A DNA stretch of 64,000 bases from Ralstonia pickettii (GTDB lineage: Bacteria; Pseudomonadota; Gammaproteobacteria; Burkholderiales; Burkholderiaceae), in assembly GCF_000607165.1 (NCBI RefSeq), contig NZ_JFZG01000024.1:124001-188000 (forward strand), read 5' to 3'. The translations under genes were made by a program, and so were the position numbers. The notes under the pieces were generated by a model that searched no databases, had not been told where the DNA came from, and saw only the letters and a program-made list of their open reading frames with translations. This document shows positions 36,230 to 45,800 of the stretch, one piece after another. Every line of letters starts with the position of its first letter. Position 1 is the first letter of the stretch.

Positions 36230-37379
36230 GGTAGGCCTCCCCGTTGGTGGCAGCGTCGTGCACGGCAATGAGCGCGGCTTCAAAGCGTTCGAGCACGCGC
36301 GGCCAATCCAAACTCTGCGCAGTCAACCGCGCCGCTTTACCCAGGCGTTGCCGCAAGCCGACATCGGTGGCGAGCGTGATAGCAGCCTGCGTGAACAACG
36401 CGGCGTCCCCGACGGGCGCGAGCCAACCGTTCTCGTGGCTGCGCACGTGCATGCCGGCCGCGGCGGTATCGAACGCCACCACGGGCAAGCCGCTGGCCAT
36501 CGCCTCGACCACCACATTGCCGAAGGTCTCGGTCACGCTTGGAAAGAGAAACATATCTGCCGAGGCATAGTGCGCGGCCAATGCCTCGCCATGCTGCGTG
36601 CCGGCAAAGATGGCATCGGGACAACGACGGCGCAGTGCGTTGCGTTGTGGACCATCGCCCACCATGACGAGGCGTGCCTGGGGCACGCACTCGCGCACGG
36701 CATCAAACGCATCCAGCGCGACACCCAGGTTCTTCTCCAACGCAAGACGCCCGACCGCGAGCACGACCGGCGTGTCAGCGTCAGCCCCCCATTGCGCACG
36801 CAACGCGTGACTGCGGGCTTGCGGCGTGAATCGGTGTGCGTCCACGCCGCGTGTACTCACGGTCAGGCGCTCGAAATCGAGGTCACTTAACTGCCGCTGC
36901 AGTTCGCGCGTGGGGACGAAGGTGCGATCGGTGCGATTGTGAAAGGCGCGCAGATAGGCGCGCACCAGCGTTACGGCGCCTTCCCACGCGTAGTGGCGGC
37001 CGTACTCGTCAAAGCGCGTTCTGAAATCCGAAGTCACGGGCACACCAAGTTGCCGCGCAGCCCGAATGGCCGACCAGCCGAGCGGCCCTTCCGTGGCGAC
37101 ATGCACAAGGTCGGGCCGATAGGCGGCCCACGCGCGAAGCAGACGCCGGCGTGCGGGCAAGCCCATGCGCAAATCCGGATACAGCGGAATCGGCACGCCC
37201 GGAACTCGCAGCGTGTCGTCTGCCAATGCAGGCTTGCCGGCGTCGATGGCACTTTGGCGCGGTCGCACGACCATCACGTCATGCCCGCACGCCTGCAGAA
37301 ATGCCACGGTGCGCACGGCAGTGAGCGACACGCCGTTAAGTTCCGGCGGCCAGGTTTCGGTCACATAAGCAATGCGCAT
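36207..37379 (-). CDS. GT4-type glycosyltransferase
   Basis: 390 residues from the ATG at 37379; an alternative ATG at 37403 would overlap the upstream gene. The N-terminal domain (MRIAYVTETWPPELNGVSLTA) and the C-terminal donor domain (AVGRLALEKNLGVALDAFD; FPSVTETFGNVVVEAMASG) resemble GT4 mannosyl- or glucosyltransferases acting on lipids. It lies in an apparent operon with a hydrophilic protein upstream and the PAP2 phosphatase downstream. Confidence 0.87.
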   Translation of the reverse strand: MRIAYVTETWPPELNGVSLTAVRTVAFLQACGHDVMVVRPRQSAIDAGKPALADDTLRVPGVPIPLYPDLRMGLPARRRLLRAWAAYRPDLVHVATEGPLGWSAIRAARQLGVPVTSDFRTRFDEYGRHYAWEGAVTLVRAYLRAFHNRTDRTFVPTRELQRQLSDLDFERLTVSTRGVDAHRFTPQARSHALRAQWGADADTPVVLAVGRLALEKNLGVALDAFDAVRECVPQARLVMVGDGPQRNALRRRCPDAIFAGTQHGEALAAHYASADMFLFPSVTETFGNVVVEAMASGLPVVAFDTAAAGMHVRSHENGWLAPVGDAALFTQAAITLATDVGLRQRLGKAARLTAQSLDWPRVLERFEAALIAVHDAATNGEAYHGDPRLA

Positions 37380-37386
37380 GGGCCGA

Positions 37387-37818
37387 TCAACCTTTGTGCT
37401 CATCGCGGCTGTGCGAAGGGCCGCCCGTCTGGCCTCGCTTGTGAGCAAGGTCGTCTGCGCTGCGATTGGCGACTTGGCGATCGCGATCGTCGCGGTTGGC
37501 CGCATGGCGTTCGCGCACGACGCGTTCTACGCCGGGGGTGTTGTGCAGATCGGTGTCGAGCTGACCGCTTTCGATGTCGCGCGCGGCCTGCTCGACATTG
37601 CTGCGCGGTTCGGAGCGTTGCTCTTCAAGGTGTTGGTCGCGCTCGTGCGGCAGCCGATCTGCCGAACCCGACTCTGGCTTGCCTTGCTCCGGCTTGCCGA
37701 GCATCGTGTCGATGTTTTCAGCGTTTCGGCCCGTGCCTGGCGCACGCGGCGGTGTGGTACCTGCCGGTCGTTCGCCGCGCTCATGCGGGCCGCGTAAGGT
37801 GGGGCGTAGTGGGTTCAT
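37387..37818 (-). CDS. Hydrophilic hypothetical protein
   Basis: 143 residues; AGGAGG lies 5 bp before the ATG at 37818, so translation looks efficient. The protein is almost free of hydrophobic residues and rich in Arg, Asp, Glu, Gly and Pro (RGPHERGERPAGTTPPRAPG; EQRSEPRSNVEQAARD), as in disordered desiccation- or stress-related proteins. No domain is recognised. It ends 7 bp before the glycosyltransferase start. Confidence 0.7.
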   Translation of the reverse strand: MNPLRPTLRGPHERGERPAGTTPPRAPGTGRNAENIDTMLGKPEQGKPESGSADRLPHERDQHLEEQRSEPRSNVEQAARDIESGQLDTDLHNTPGVERVVRERHAANRDDRDRQVANRSADDLAHKRGQTGGPSHSRDEHKG

Positions 37819-38043
37819 GGCGCCCTCCTGCGGACGTGATCTCGTTGCTTTGCGCACCGCAACCGACGTGCCAACACCGCCCGCATGCTTCGTACAATCG
37901 ACAAGACCTGCACCACTCCTGCACAACACCGCGACGGAGACAATGCCACGTACCAATGCATCCGCCAGCGTCGCGACGTGATCGTTGCGTAAGGGTTACA
38001 TGCGCGCTTGTAACGCCTGCTGCGCAAGGTGATCCAAAAGCAA

Positions 38044-39300
38044 TTAATGCGGGAGGCGTACGCGTTCCGCACGTCGCGTAGGACGGCCGCGCAGTCGGTC
38101 CAGCAAGCGTTGCGACACGCCTGCCGGCGCGTCTGTGGTGCCGAGCAGCGTACCGAGCGGGCGCAATCGATCGACGTGATCACATACAACCTTGATCATT
38201 GCCGTGATCGACGTTCCAAGCAGCAAGCCCCACAAGCCCCACAGCCAGCCCCACAGCAGCAGGCCGATGTAGACCACGCACGGATCGAGCTTGGAGGCCC
38301 GGCTCTGCAGCCACGTCACGAGCAGCGTGCCGACCAGCGTGGCCAGCAGCAGCGTAACGCCTGCCACGACAAGCGCATCCGACCACGCGCCCATCTGCAG
38401 GTACGCGCCGATGCCGCTGGCCACGGCAATCACCACCGAACCGAGATACGGCACGAAGTGCAGCACGGCGGTCGCCAGACCCCAGACCGCTGCGTCTTCC
38501 ATGCCGAGCAGCACAAAGGCCACCGTGGTGAGTACGCCCAACACGATGTTGGTTGCAAACAGCACCAGCAGCGAATACTGAATCTGCGTGCCGATGACCG
38601 CCATCATGCGCACCGCGCGCTTCTTTTCGCTCAACGTGTTGCCCACCGCGCGCACCCATTTACGCTTGAGTGCCTGGCCCGAAGCGAGCAGGAAGTAGAC
38701 GAGAAACGAGACCACGACGAGCTGCCCCACCAGCGCGAAGAGGTTGGCGGAACCCGTCCATAGAAACTCGCGCAGCGGCAGCACCGGCTGCGCGGCAGGA
38801 GCCGCGACCGCAGGCGACCGTTTGGCAAGCACTGGCGCCGGCTTGCCCTGCACGCCTTCGGCGGCATGTTCGAGTGCGACAGTCACATCGCGCATCTTGT
38901 CGAACGCGCCGCCCATATGCCCACGCATACCGTCGATGGCTTCTGCCATGCGCTCCGCCGCCACGGGCAACCGGTCCGCCATGGCCGAGACCCCGTCTTG
39001 CATCCCGAAGACCAGCACGGCACCGGCAATCCACAGGCCGAGCACCACGATGGCCGCCGCAATGGGGCGCGGCACATAGCACCGTCGCAACCACACCACC
39101 ACCGGATTCAACGCAAACGCCAGCACCACACCAAGAGTGAACGGCACCAGAAACGCCCGCGCCCATTGCAAAAAGACCAACGTACCGCCAATGGCCACCA
39201 GCACCATCGCCACGCGCCACGCGGGCTGCCGCAGCCCGTCGAGCAGACTGCCGTGCAGCGGTTCCGGATGCGTGGGGGGCGGAGTGAATTCGGCTGGCAT
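38044..39300 (-). CDS. AI-2E family (PerM/TqsA-type) transporter
   Basis: 418 residues with about eight membrane helices. The C-terminal half has the family blocks LFATNIVLGVLTTVAFVLLGM, AVLHFVPYLGSVVIAVASG and LLWGWLWGLWGLLLGTSITAMIKV. Members export or take up diverse small molecules; the name from the autoinducer-2 exporter does not fix the substrate. A long hydrophilic loop (about 125-185) precedes the third helix pair. It appears to be a single-gene unit. Confidence 0.88.
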   Translation of the reverse strand: MPAEFTPPPTHPEPLHGSLLDGLRQPAWRVAMVLVAIGGTLVFLQWARAFLVPFTLGVVLAFALNPVVVWLRRCYVPRPIAAAIVVLGLWIAGAVLVFGMQDGVSAMADRLPVAAERMAEAIDGMRGHMGGAFDKMRDVTVALEHAAEGVQGKPAPVLAKRSPAVAAPAAQPVLPLREFLWTGSANLFALVGQLVVVSFLVYFLLASGQALKRKWVRAVGNTLSEKKRAVRMMAVIGTQIQYSLLVLFATNIVLGVLTTVAFVLLGMEDAAVWGLATAVLHFVPYLGSVVIAVASGIGAYLQMGAWSDALVVAGVTLLLATLVGTLLVTWLQSRASKLDPCVVYIGLLLWGWLWGLWGLLLGTSITAMIKVVCDHVDRLRPLGTLLGTTDAPAGVSQRLLDRLRGRPTRRAERVRLPH

Positions 39301-39352
39301 GGCAGAGAATGTGGTTCACCGTTCTCTGCGCAAAAATTGTGCCTTGGGGCGT

Positions 39353-41770
39353 CTATGAAGTCGTGGAAACAGACATGGCAAGCATGCGCAACGTGCGCAC
39401 CAAGTCGTACGGCGACACAGGCTTGATCAGGTGTTCCTGAAAACCGGTGGCCAACGCCTGAGCACGATCGTGCGGTTGCGCAAATGCGGTCAGCGCGATG
39501 GCGGCCATCGGCGCCGCACCTGGGGGCAGATGTTCGTGTTCCCACGCACGAATTCTCTGCAGGATCGCGTAGCCGTCTTCGTCGGGCAGCGCGATGTCGC
39601 ACACCACCGCCTGCGGGCGGCCTGCTTCGCCCCGCGCGCCCCAGACGTCGAGCAGCGCCATCGTCTCGTGGCCGGAGCCCACGCTGCCGACTTCCGCACC
39701 GACTTGCGTGAGTAGGGTGGCCAGCGCGTCGCGCGCGTCCTCCTGATCGTCGACCAGCAGCACGCGCAGGCCCGCCAGTGAGGGCAACGGCCCGGTGCGC
39801 TCGGGGTCTTCAGCCAGCGGCGTGATCAGATCGGCCCCCGCATGCAGCGGCAGATATACGGTGAAGGTGGTGCCCTGCTGGTCGCCCTCGCTGCGCGCAT
39901 ACACGCGCCCGCCATGCAATTCGGTCAAGCGCTTGACCAACGCCAGACCCAGTCCGAGACCGCCTGTGCGTCGCGTGTGCGCACCGTCAGCCTGGCGGAA
40001 TGGATCGAACAGATAGGGCAGGAACGCCGGCGCAATCCCTCGGCCGTTATCGCGCACAACAATGCGCGCCACCTCGCCCAGCAGATCGGCCGACAGCCAA
40101 ACCTCGCCACCTTCCTGCGTGAACTTGATGGCGTTGGTCAGCAGGTTCCACACGATCTGTTCGACACGATCGGCATCGCCGTCGATCTCGTGATCGTCCA
40201 GTTCAATGGCGGTGTGCAGGGTGATATGCCGTTCGGCGGCCAGCGCGTGCACGCTATTGAGCGCGCTCTCCAGCGCCGCGCGCAGCACGAACGGTTCGCG
40301 TGTCAGGCGCAGCTTGCCGCTCATCACGCGCGTGGCGTCCAGCAGGTCTTCGATCAAGCGCACCTGCTGCTCGACGCCGGTCTTGATGCCCGCGAGCGCG
40401 CGCTGCATGAGCGGCGCACCGCCTGCGATCTGGCTCTCCAGTACATACGCCCAGTTCTGGATGCCATTGAGCGGCGAGCGCAGTTCGTGCGACACCACCG
40501 CCAGGAACTGATCGCGCGCCAGCGCTGCGGCCTCCGCTTGTGCACGCGCGGCTTGTTCGCGCAACAACAACGCATCGCGCTCGCGCTCGGCCTCGGTGCG
40601 CTCGGTCACGTCGTAGACGATGAGCAGCGCCGATTCCATCGCACCATTCCGGTCGGCTTCCGGAATGACACGCGCGTTGTAGTGCGCAATGCGTGGGCGT
40701 CCGTCCTGCACTTCGAGATGCAGCGCGAGGGTCTGTTCCGCACCCAAGGCGAACGCGCGGCGCGCGGCGTCCTCCAGCGGAAGGGTGACGTCAACGGAAA
40801 GCGGCGACGCGGCCAACGTCTTGCCAATCAGCGCGGCAGGCGTCACGCCAAAGGCTTCGGTTACGGCGCGGTTGACATACACGCAGCGCAGTTCGCGATC
40901 GAGCCGGGCAATCACGTCGGGCGCGTTCTCGACCAGCGTGACGAACTCGCGCTGATGGCGAAAGCGCTCGTGCTCGGCCTCCTTGCGCTCGGTGATGTCT
41001 TCCACCACGCAAACGAGCGCCTGCACGCTGCCGTCCGGACCGTGCTGCGGCGAATACGCGGCATGCACGAAGCGGCGGCCGACATCGGCCGGGTACGACA
41101 GCTCCATTTCAAATTCGACGCGCTGCCCCGCGAATGCGTCGTTCAGGTACGGCAGGATGCGCGCATACGCAGCCTCGCCCATCAGTTCGCGCAGATGGTG
41201 CCCCAGCACGTCTTCGTGACGAGCGCCAAAGCGCTCTGCGTAAGCGCGGTTGGCAAAGCGCACGCGGTGCTCGGGGTCGATCTGCACAAGCGGAAATGGC
41301 ACGCTTTCGGTCAGCCATTGCAACTGGAATTCCGACTCGGCGAGCGCCGCAAAGCTCTGCTGGCCCTGCGTCACATCTTCGACCACGCCCACGGCATGGG
41401 CGGATGCACCGTCAAGGCTCGGCATGAGGTAGCCGCGTTCGCGAACGCGGTATTCGCGAATTTGGCCAGCGTCGGTGCCGAGCCAGCGGTATTCGAGGGC
41501 AAACTCCTGCCCCCGTGCCAAGCCCTCCCAGGCGGCACGCAACGCGATATGGTCATCCGGATGCACATGGACGAGCCAGCGGTCACGGACGCCGCACAAG
41601 GAATCGGGCTGCACGCCCCACGTCTGCGCGCCGGCGCTTACGTGCAGACGCATACCCGTCAACGGATCGTCTACCCAGAACACATCAACCTGCTTCCTTG
41701 CGGCCAGTGCGGTACGCGTCTCGCGCGCGGCGCGCACGGGTGCGGACCAGCCCGTTACGGATTCACTCAT
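39353..41770 (-). CDS. Hybrid sensor histidine kinase with several PAS domains
   Basis: 805 residues without membrane helices, so cytoplasmic. Three PAS-like domains span about 20-400 (HVHPDDHIALRAAWEGLARG; FVTLVENAPDVIARLDRELRCVYVNRA). The kinase core has the H-box SHELRSPL (His428), VRDNGRGI and GGLGLGLALVKRL. A C-terminal receiver domain carries the phosphoacceptor in VVCDIALPDEDGY (Asp725) and ends at about 800. The receiver suggests a phosphorelay or self-regulation. The output partner is not encoded next door. Confidence 0.93.
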   Translation of the reverse strand: MSESVTGWSAPVRAARETRTALAARKQVDVFWVDDPLTGMRLHVSAGAQTWGVQPDSLCGVRDRWLVHVHPDDHIALRAAWEGLARGQEFALEYRWLGTDAGQIREYRVRERGYLMPSLDGASAHAVGVVEDVTQGQQSFAALAESEFQLQWLTESVPFPLVQIDPEHRVRFANRAYAERFGARHEDVLGHHLRELMGEAAYARILPYLNDAFAGQRVEFEMELSYPADVGRRFVHAAYSPQHGPDGSVQALVCVVEDITERKEAEHERFRHQREFVTLVENAPDVIARLDRELRCVYVNRAVTEAFGVTPAALIGKTLAASPLSVDVTLPLEDAARRAFALGAEQTLALHLEVQDGRPRIAHYNARVIPEADRNGAMESALLIVYDVTERTEAERERDALLLREQAARAQAEAAALARDQFLAVVSHELRSPLNGIQNWAYVLESQIAGGAPLMQRALAGIKTGVEQQVRLIEDLLDATRVMSGKLRLTREPFVLRAALESALNSVHALAAERHITLHTAIELDDHEIDGDADRVEQIVWNLLTNAIKFTQEGGEVWLSADLLGEVARIVVRDNGRGIAPAFLPYLFDPFRQADGAHTRRTGGLGLGLALVKRLTELHGGRVYARSEGDQQGTTFTVYLPLHAGADLITPLAEDPERTGPLPSLAGLRVLLVDDQEDARDALATLLTQVGAEVGSVGSGHETMALLDVWGARGEAGRPQAVVCDIALPDEDGYAILQRIRAWEHEHLPPGAAPMAAIALTAFAQPHDRAQALATGFQEHLIKPVSPYDLVRTLRMLAMSVSTTS

Positions 41771-41811
41771 TGCGCCCTTCGCCAGCAGTTTTCATTCCCG
41801 GGGGCATCGCG

Positions 41812-41839
41812 AAAAAAATGCGGTGCCGCAGCACCGCAT
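41812..41839 (-). terminator. Terminator of the DUF4397 lipoprotein gene
   Basis: ATGCGGTGC and GCACCGCAT form a 9-bp stem. On the minus strand it is followed by a run of seven T residues. Confidence 0.85.
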
Positions 41840-41858
41840 CATAGGGCGTGGAGCGAGG

Positions 41859-42641
41859 TTACTGCGAGGGCAATTCAGAAGCCGTCTGCGAGGCGCCGTT
41901 AGCCTGGGCCACCAGCACGCGAATCGCGTTCGGGGTAACCGCGCCGACGCCCCCGGCCGGCAGCGTGGTGATCAGCCAGTCGGCGTTGTTGGCCAGGCTG
42001 AACGGCTGCGAGGTGAAGATGATGTTTTTCGTCCCCGCCGTCGCCACGCGCACCTGGTACGTTCCGCCATCGACGTAGATCGAATCCTGCGTGCTGGCCG
42101 GTGCAGCACCGCCATACGCTGCACCGCTCATGGTCGGCGCAATGGCCGAAAGATCCACATTCGGCGCGGTCACGTAGACGTCGACGTTGGGGGCGTTGTA
42201 CGAAGCGTTGAAGGTGCGCACGCGCGCCTTGTCCGACAGGATCGACTTGTTATACGGATCATCGATCAGCGCCAGGCTCGTCGCCGAACCGTTGGCGCCC
42301 ACGATGGCGAGCGCCGTATAGCGGTGGCCGTTTGCGGGCGTGAAGCCGGTTGAGGCCAGCGGCGTACTGCTGCCCGTGTTCGAAACCGTGGCCGTGCTGG
42401 CCGTCGCGTCGATGCCGAAGTAGTTGCTGACGTTCTTGAAACCGACATTGGTGACCTTCGTGGTGCCGTTCACCCCAAAGTCAACGTTACCGATGAACGG
42501 GTTGGCGTGCACCGTGCGGTATTGCGGCGAGCTGGTGCCGATGATCTGCCCGATGTCGTCGTTACCGCCGCCACATCCGGCAAGCACGCCCAACGAACCC
42601 AGCGCCAGCACGGCGACGATTTTCCTGATCTGTATCTTCAT
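41859..42641 (-). CDS. DUF4397-domain lipoprotein
   Basis: 260 residues from the ATG at 42641, with GAGGTGG ahead. The signal sequence ends in the lipobox LGVLAGC, so it is lipid-anchored after cleavage before the cysteine. The mature protein has two beta-rich repeats with the DUF4397 pattern (YRTVHANPFIGNVDFGVNG; VRTFNASYNAPNVDVYVTAPN). Function is unknown; the fold suggests binding at the cell surface or in the periplasm. Confidence 0.85.
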   Translation of the reverse strand: MKIQIRKIVAVLALGSLGVLAGCGGGNDDIGQIIGTSSPQYRTVHANPFIGNVDFGVNGTTKVTNVGFKNVSNYFGIDATASTATVSNTGSSTPLASTGFTPANGHRYTALAIVGANGSATSLALIDDPYNKSILSDKARVRTFNASYNAPNVDVYVTAPNVDLSAIAPTMSGAAYGGAAPASTQDSIYVDGGTYQVRVATAGTKNIIFTSQPFSLANNADWLITTLPAGGVGAVTPNAIRVLVAQANGASQTASELPSQ

Positions 42642-42844
42642 TCTTCCACCTCGGAGGGAGAGTCCTGTCATGAACCGGGCCGCATACATCGCGCATGCCC
42701 GTGTACGTTGTTGCCGACTTGTGGAGCCGACGATAGCCGCGCACATACAGGCGCGCCTATCGAACCGGTTCCGATCGTTTTGTCGGAAGCGTCCGACACA
42801 CGAAGCGACCTTCTCGCATTGAGCATGGCGCGTGCCCACCACCG

Positions 42845-44206
42845 TTGAATGACCACTCCAATCCGGTCTCGCGGCCTGGGCTTGAAGGCGGATCGCTATA
42901 CTTGCGCGATCTGTTTTGTCTTCGTGCGCCACACACGCTCCGCATGCCCGAACCGCGTCCGGCTGATGCCGTGCCCCTTCCCGATAACGCCGCTTCCCAG
43001 GCCGATCTGCAGGCTTTCGCGCAAGAGCGCGAACGCGTGCAGGCGTGGCTCGCTGCGCGGGCTTCGGGCGACCGTGCGGTGAGTGCTTCCACGCTGTCGC
43101 AGTACCGCGTGGAAGCCGAGCGCGTGTGCTGGTACGCGCGCACGTTCGGTAAGCCGATCGCAAGCTGGCAGCGCGATGACGCGTCGGCCTATCTGCGCTT
43201 TTTGCAAGAACCGCCCGCTTGGGCGATCAGTGCGCGCGGCATTGATCGCGACGATGCCACCTGGACGCCGCTGCGCGGCCCGCTCTCGGCACGTTCCACG
43301 CGGCAAAGCGGCATCATCGCGGCAAACCTCTGCGGCTGGCTGCAGCGCACGGGCTATCTGCGCGTGAACCCATTTCTCGATGACGATGCGATCGTCATTA
43401 CCGTGCCCGCGCCGAGCGCGCCTGCGCCCAGGTCCGTCGCAACATCCGAACCGGACACGGCACTTGGCGCATCCGACATGGCATTGATGATCGATGCCGT
43501 GCGCGCCCGTGTCGCCTTGGGCCGTGAAGCGCGCTTGCGCCAGGCGCGCGACCACTTTCTCTCCGTGCTGCTCGCACAGGCGGGCATGCGTGTATCGGAG
43601 CTGGTGTCCGCCCGCATGGGCGACGTAGCGCTGCACGCCGTGCCGGCCGAGCAGGCGACATCCGACGCATTGCTGCCGACGTCGGTCTGGCTGCTGGCGA
43701 TCGGCACAGGCCGCTCGCAGCGCTGGCTGCCATGCGATGCGTTGATGTCTGCGCTGCGCGAATACCGTGCGGCCTTTGGCCTGTCGCCGCTGCCGCTGCC
43801 GAATGAAGCCACGCCGCTGCTGCTGTCAGTGCGCAAGCGATCGCCGCGACGCGCAGACGGCACCATCATCGACTCGCCCGCCCTGCGCCGCGACTTCGGC
43901 GAGCGCAAGGGCATCGCCTCGCGTTCGCAACTGCTGCTCATCGTCAAGGCCATGCTCGGCGAAGCCGCTGAGTACGCCCGCGCCACGGGCCGCGCCGACG
44001 CGGCCGTCCGCCTGGCGAATGCCTCGTTGCGCGGCGTGCGCGGTGCGCATTTGCGTGAGCGGCTTGCCGCCGGTGAAGCCGCAGACGAGGTCGCCCATGC
44101 GCTTGGCCTGGTCGCCCTGCCAAGCGTCGCCGTGCGCGCGCGCGAAGCCGATCTGGCGGCCAGCATTGCTGACGCAGCCCGCAAGCTGGCTCTGCCGTCC
44201 GCCTGA
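42845..44206 (+). CDS. Degenerate tyrosine recombinase (integrase/Xer-like)
   Basis: 453 residues from the first ATG; a second start at 42944 is possible and neither has a good ribosome binding site. An N-terminal core-binding SAM-like region (STLSQYRVEAERVCWYARTFG; about 75-165) is followed by a catalytic-type domain with the first arginine in AGMRVSELVSARMGDV. Where active enzymes have HKLRH, GH and a nucleophile tyrosine, this protein reads SLRGVRG, ALGLVAL and no tyrosine in the expected place. It may bind DNA without cutting. It lies beside the first iteron cluster of the origin, which suggests a replicon maintenance role. Confidence 0.75.
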   Translation: MNDHSNPVSRPGLEGGSLYLRDLFCLRAPHTLRMPEPRPADAVPLPDNAASQADLQAFAQERERVQAWLAARASGDRAVSASTLSQYRVEAERVCWYARTFGKPIASWQRDDASAYLRFLQEPPAWAISARGIDRDDATWTPLRGPLSARSTRQSGIIAANLCGWLQRTGYLRVNPFLDDDAIVITVPAPSAPAPRSVATSEPDTALGASDMALMIDAVRARVALGREARLRQARDHFLSVLLAQAGMRVSELVSARMGDVALHAVPAEQATSDALLPTSVWLLAIGTGRSQRWLPCDALMSALREYRAAFGLSPLPLPNEATPLLLSVRKRSPRRADGTIIDSPALRRDFGERKGIASRSQLLLIVKAMLGEAAEYARATGRADAAVRLANASLRGVRGAHLRERLAAGEAADEVAHALGLVALPSVAVRAREADLAASIADAARKLALPSA

Positions 44207-44223
44207 CACGCCTCCACACATCG

Positions 44224-44418
44224 CGCAGAAACGGGTACGCACGGCCTGTGCGGATGCCGTATTCACGCATCGTCGAAACCAATTGTCGGCATGATTCGCG
44301 CGACAGTTGTCGCTTACGTCGTCCGCAGAATTGGGTACGCTTCGCCACTGAATCGTCAACAGTGGCCCGCAGAAACGGGTACGCTCAGCCCCAAAATCGC
44401 ACGCAGAAACAGGTACGC
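44224..44418 (+). repeat. Iteron cluster 1 (four direct copies)
   Basis: Four copies of CGCAGAAACGGGTACG or near variants, all on the plus strand, at 44224-44239, 44324-44339 (AATTGG variant), 44368-44383 and 44402-44417 (AACAGG variant). They match the repeats upstream of repA, about 2 kb away, and are probably RepA binding sites. The first of them starts 18 bp after the recombinase-like gene. Confidence 0.9.
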
Positions 44419-44435
44419 TTTGGCGCAAATGCTCC

Positions 44436-44466
44436 AAAAAAAAACGCGGACCCGAGAGTCCGCGTT
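44436..44466 (-). terminator. Terminator of the purine permease gene
   Basis: AACGCGGAC and GTCCGCGTT form a 9-bp stem; on the minus strand it is followed by a T-run complementary to the nine A residues at 44436-44444. Confidence 0.85.
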
Positions 44467-44495
44467 CATTGTGCGTTGCTTGAAGACGCTGGCGC

Positions 44496-45800
44496 TCAGT
44501 GCCCGCTCGACAGATAGAAGAAGCGGAAAAGGAACACCGCCGAGATGATCCACACGATGACCGGCACCTCTCGCATGCGCCCCGTGAACAGCTTCAGCCC
44601 CGAGTACGTGATGAAGCCGAACGCGACGCCGTTGGCGATCGAATACGTGAACGGCATCATCAGCGCCGTCAGCACGGCCGGCACGGCTTCGGTGGTGTCT
44701 TCCCAGTTCAGATCCACCAGTTCGCGCAACATCAGGCACGACACATACAGCAGCGCGGGCGCCGTCGCGTAAGCCGGCACCACGCCAGCCAGCGGCGAGA
44801 AGAACAGACATAGCAGGAACAGCACCGCCACCGTCAGCGCGGTCAGCCCCGTACGGCCGCCGGCCTGTACACCCGAAGCGCTTTCGATATAGGCGGTGGT
44901 CGACGACGTGCCCAGCAGGGAGCCCGCCATGATGGCCGTGCTGTCGGCCAGCAGCGCCTTGTTCAGGCGGTCCATCTTGCCCTGCTTGAGCAGGCCCGCG
45001 CGGTTGGCCACGCCCATGAGCGTGCCGGTCGCGTCAAACAGCTCCACGAGGAAGAACACCAGCACCACGTTCAGGATGCCCACCGACAGCGCGCCCATGA
45101 TGTCGAGCTGCATCAGCGTTGGCGCGAGCGACGGCGGCATCGACACCACGCCGTGGAAGGTGTTGCCCGCAAAGAAGAAGCTCGCTGCCGTCACGGCCAG
45201 AATGCCGATCAGGATGGCGCCTTTCACGCGCAGGTGGTCCAGTGCCACGATCACGAAGAAGCCGATCACCGCCAGGATGACCGAAGGCTGGTGCACATCG
45301 CCCAGCGTCACGAGCGTCGCCGGATTCCCGACGATCAGCCCTGCACCCCGCAGCGACACGATGCCGAGGAACAGCCCGATACCCGCCGTGATCGCCACGC
45401 GAATCGAATGCGGAATCCCGTTGACGATCATCTCGCGGATGCGGAACACGCTCACCAGCAAAAACAGGCAGCCGGAAATGAACACCGCGCCCAGTGCCGC
45501 CTGCCACGTAAAGCCCATGCCCTTGACCACCGCGTACGCAAAGTAGGCGTTCAACCCCATGCCCGGCGCCATCGCAATCGGGTAGTTCGCGTACATCCCC
45601 ATGATGATCGTGCCGATTGCCGCGGCAATGCAGGTGGCGACAAATACCGCGTCGTGCGGCATGCCCGCGTCAGCCAGGATGTTCGGGTTGACGAAGATGA
45701 TGTACGCCATGGTGAGGAACGTCGTCAGCCCGGCAAGCACTTCCGTGCGGACGTCGGTCTGGTGTTCCTCGAGCTTGAAGGTGCGCGCGAGCCAGGTCAT
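44496..45800 (-). CDS. NCS2-family (AzgA-type) purine permease
   Basis: 434 residues and about 12 membrane segments. Signatures of the AzgA branch of NCS2 transporters are present: TFLTMAYIIFVNPNIL, NYPIAMAPGMGLNAYFAY, and FDATGTLMGVANRAGLL. The branch imports hypoxanthine, guanine or adenine with protons. The gene separates the two iteron clusters. There is no regulator or purine enzyme gene next to it. Confidence 0.9.
   Translation of the reverse strand: MTWLARTFKLEEHQTDVRTEVLAGLTTFLTMAYIIFVNPNILADAGMPHDAVFVATCIAAAIGTIIMGMYANYPIAMAPGMGLNAYFAYAVVKGMGFTWQAALGAVFISGCLFLLVSVFRIREMIVNGIPHSIRVAITAGIGLFLGIVSLRGAGLIVGNPATLVTLGDVHQPSVILAVIGFFVIVALDHLRVKGAILIGILAVTAASFFFAGNTFHGVVSMPPSLAPTLMQLDIMGALSVGILNVVLVFFLVELFDATGTLMGVANRAGLLKQGKMDRLNKALLADSTAIMAGSLLGTSSTTAYIESASGVQAGGRTGLTALTVAVLFLLCLFFSPLAGVVPAYATAPALLYVSCLMLRELVDLNWEDTTEAVPAVLTALMMPFTYSIANGVAFGFITYSGLKLFTGRMREVPVIVWIISAVFLFRFFYLSSGH

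Noticed and set aside
39842-41902. A 686-codon plus-strand frame opposite the hybrid histidine kinase
   Set aside because: The kinase motifs on the minus strand are complete; the plus-strand product is an Arg/His/Gln-rich shadow.
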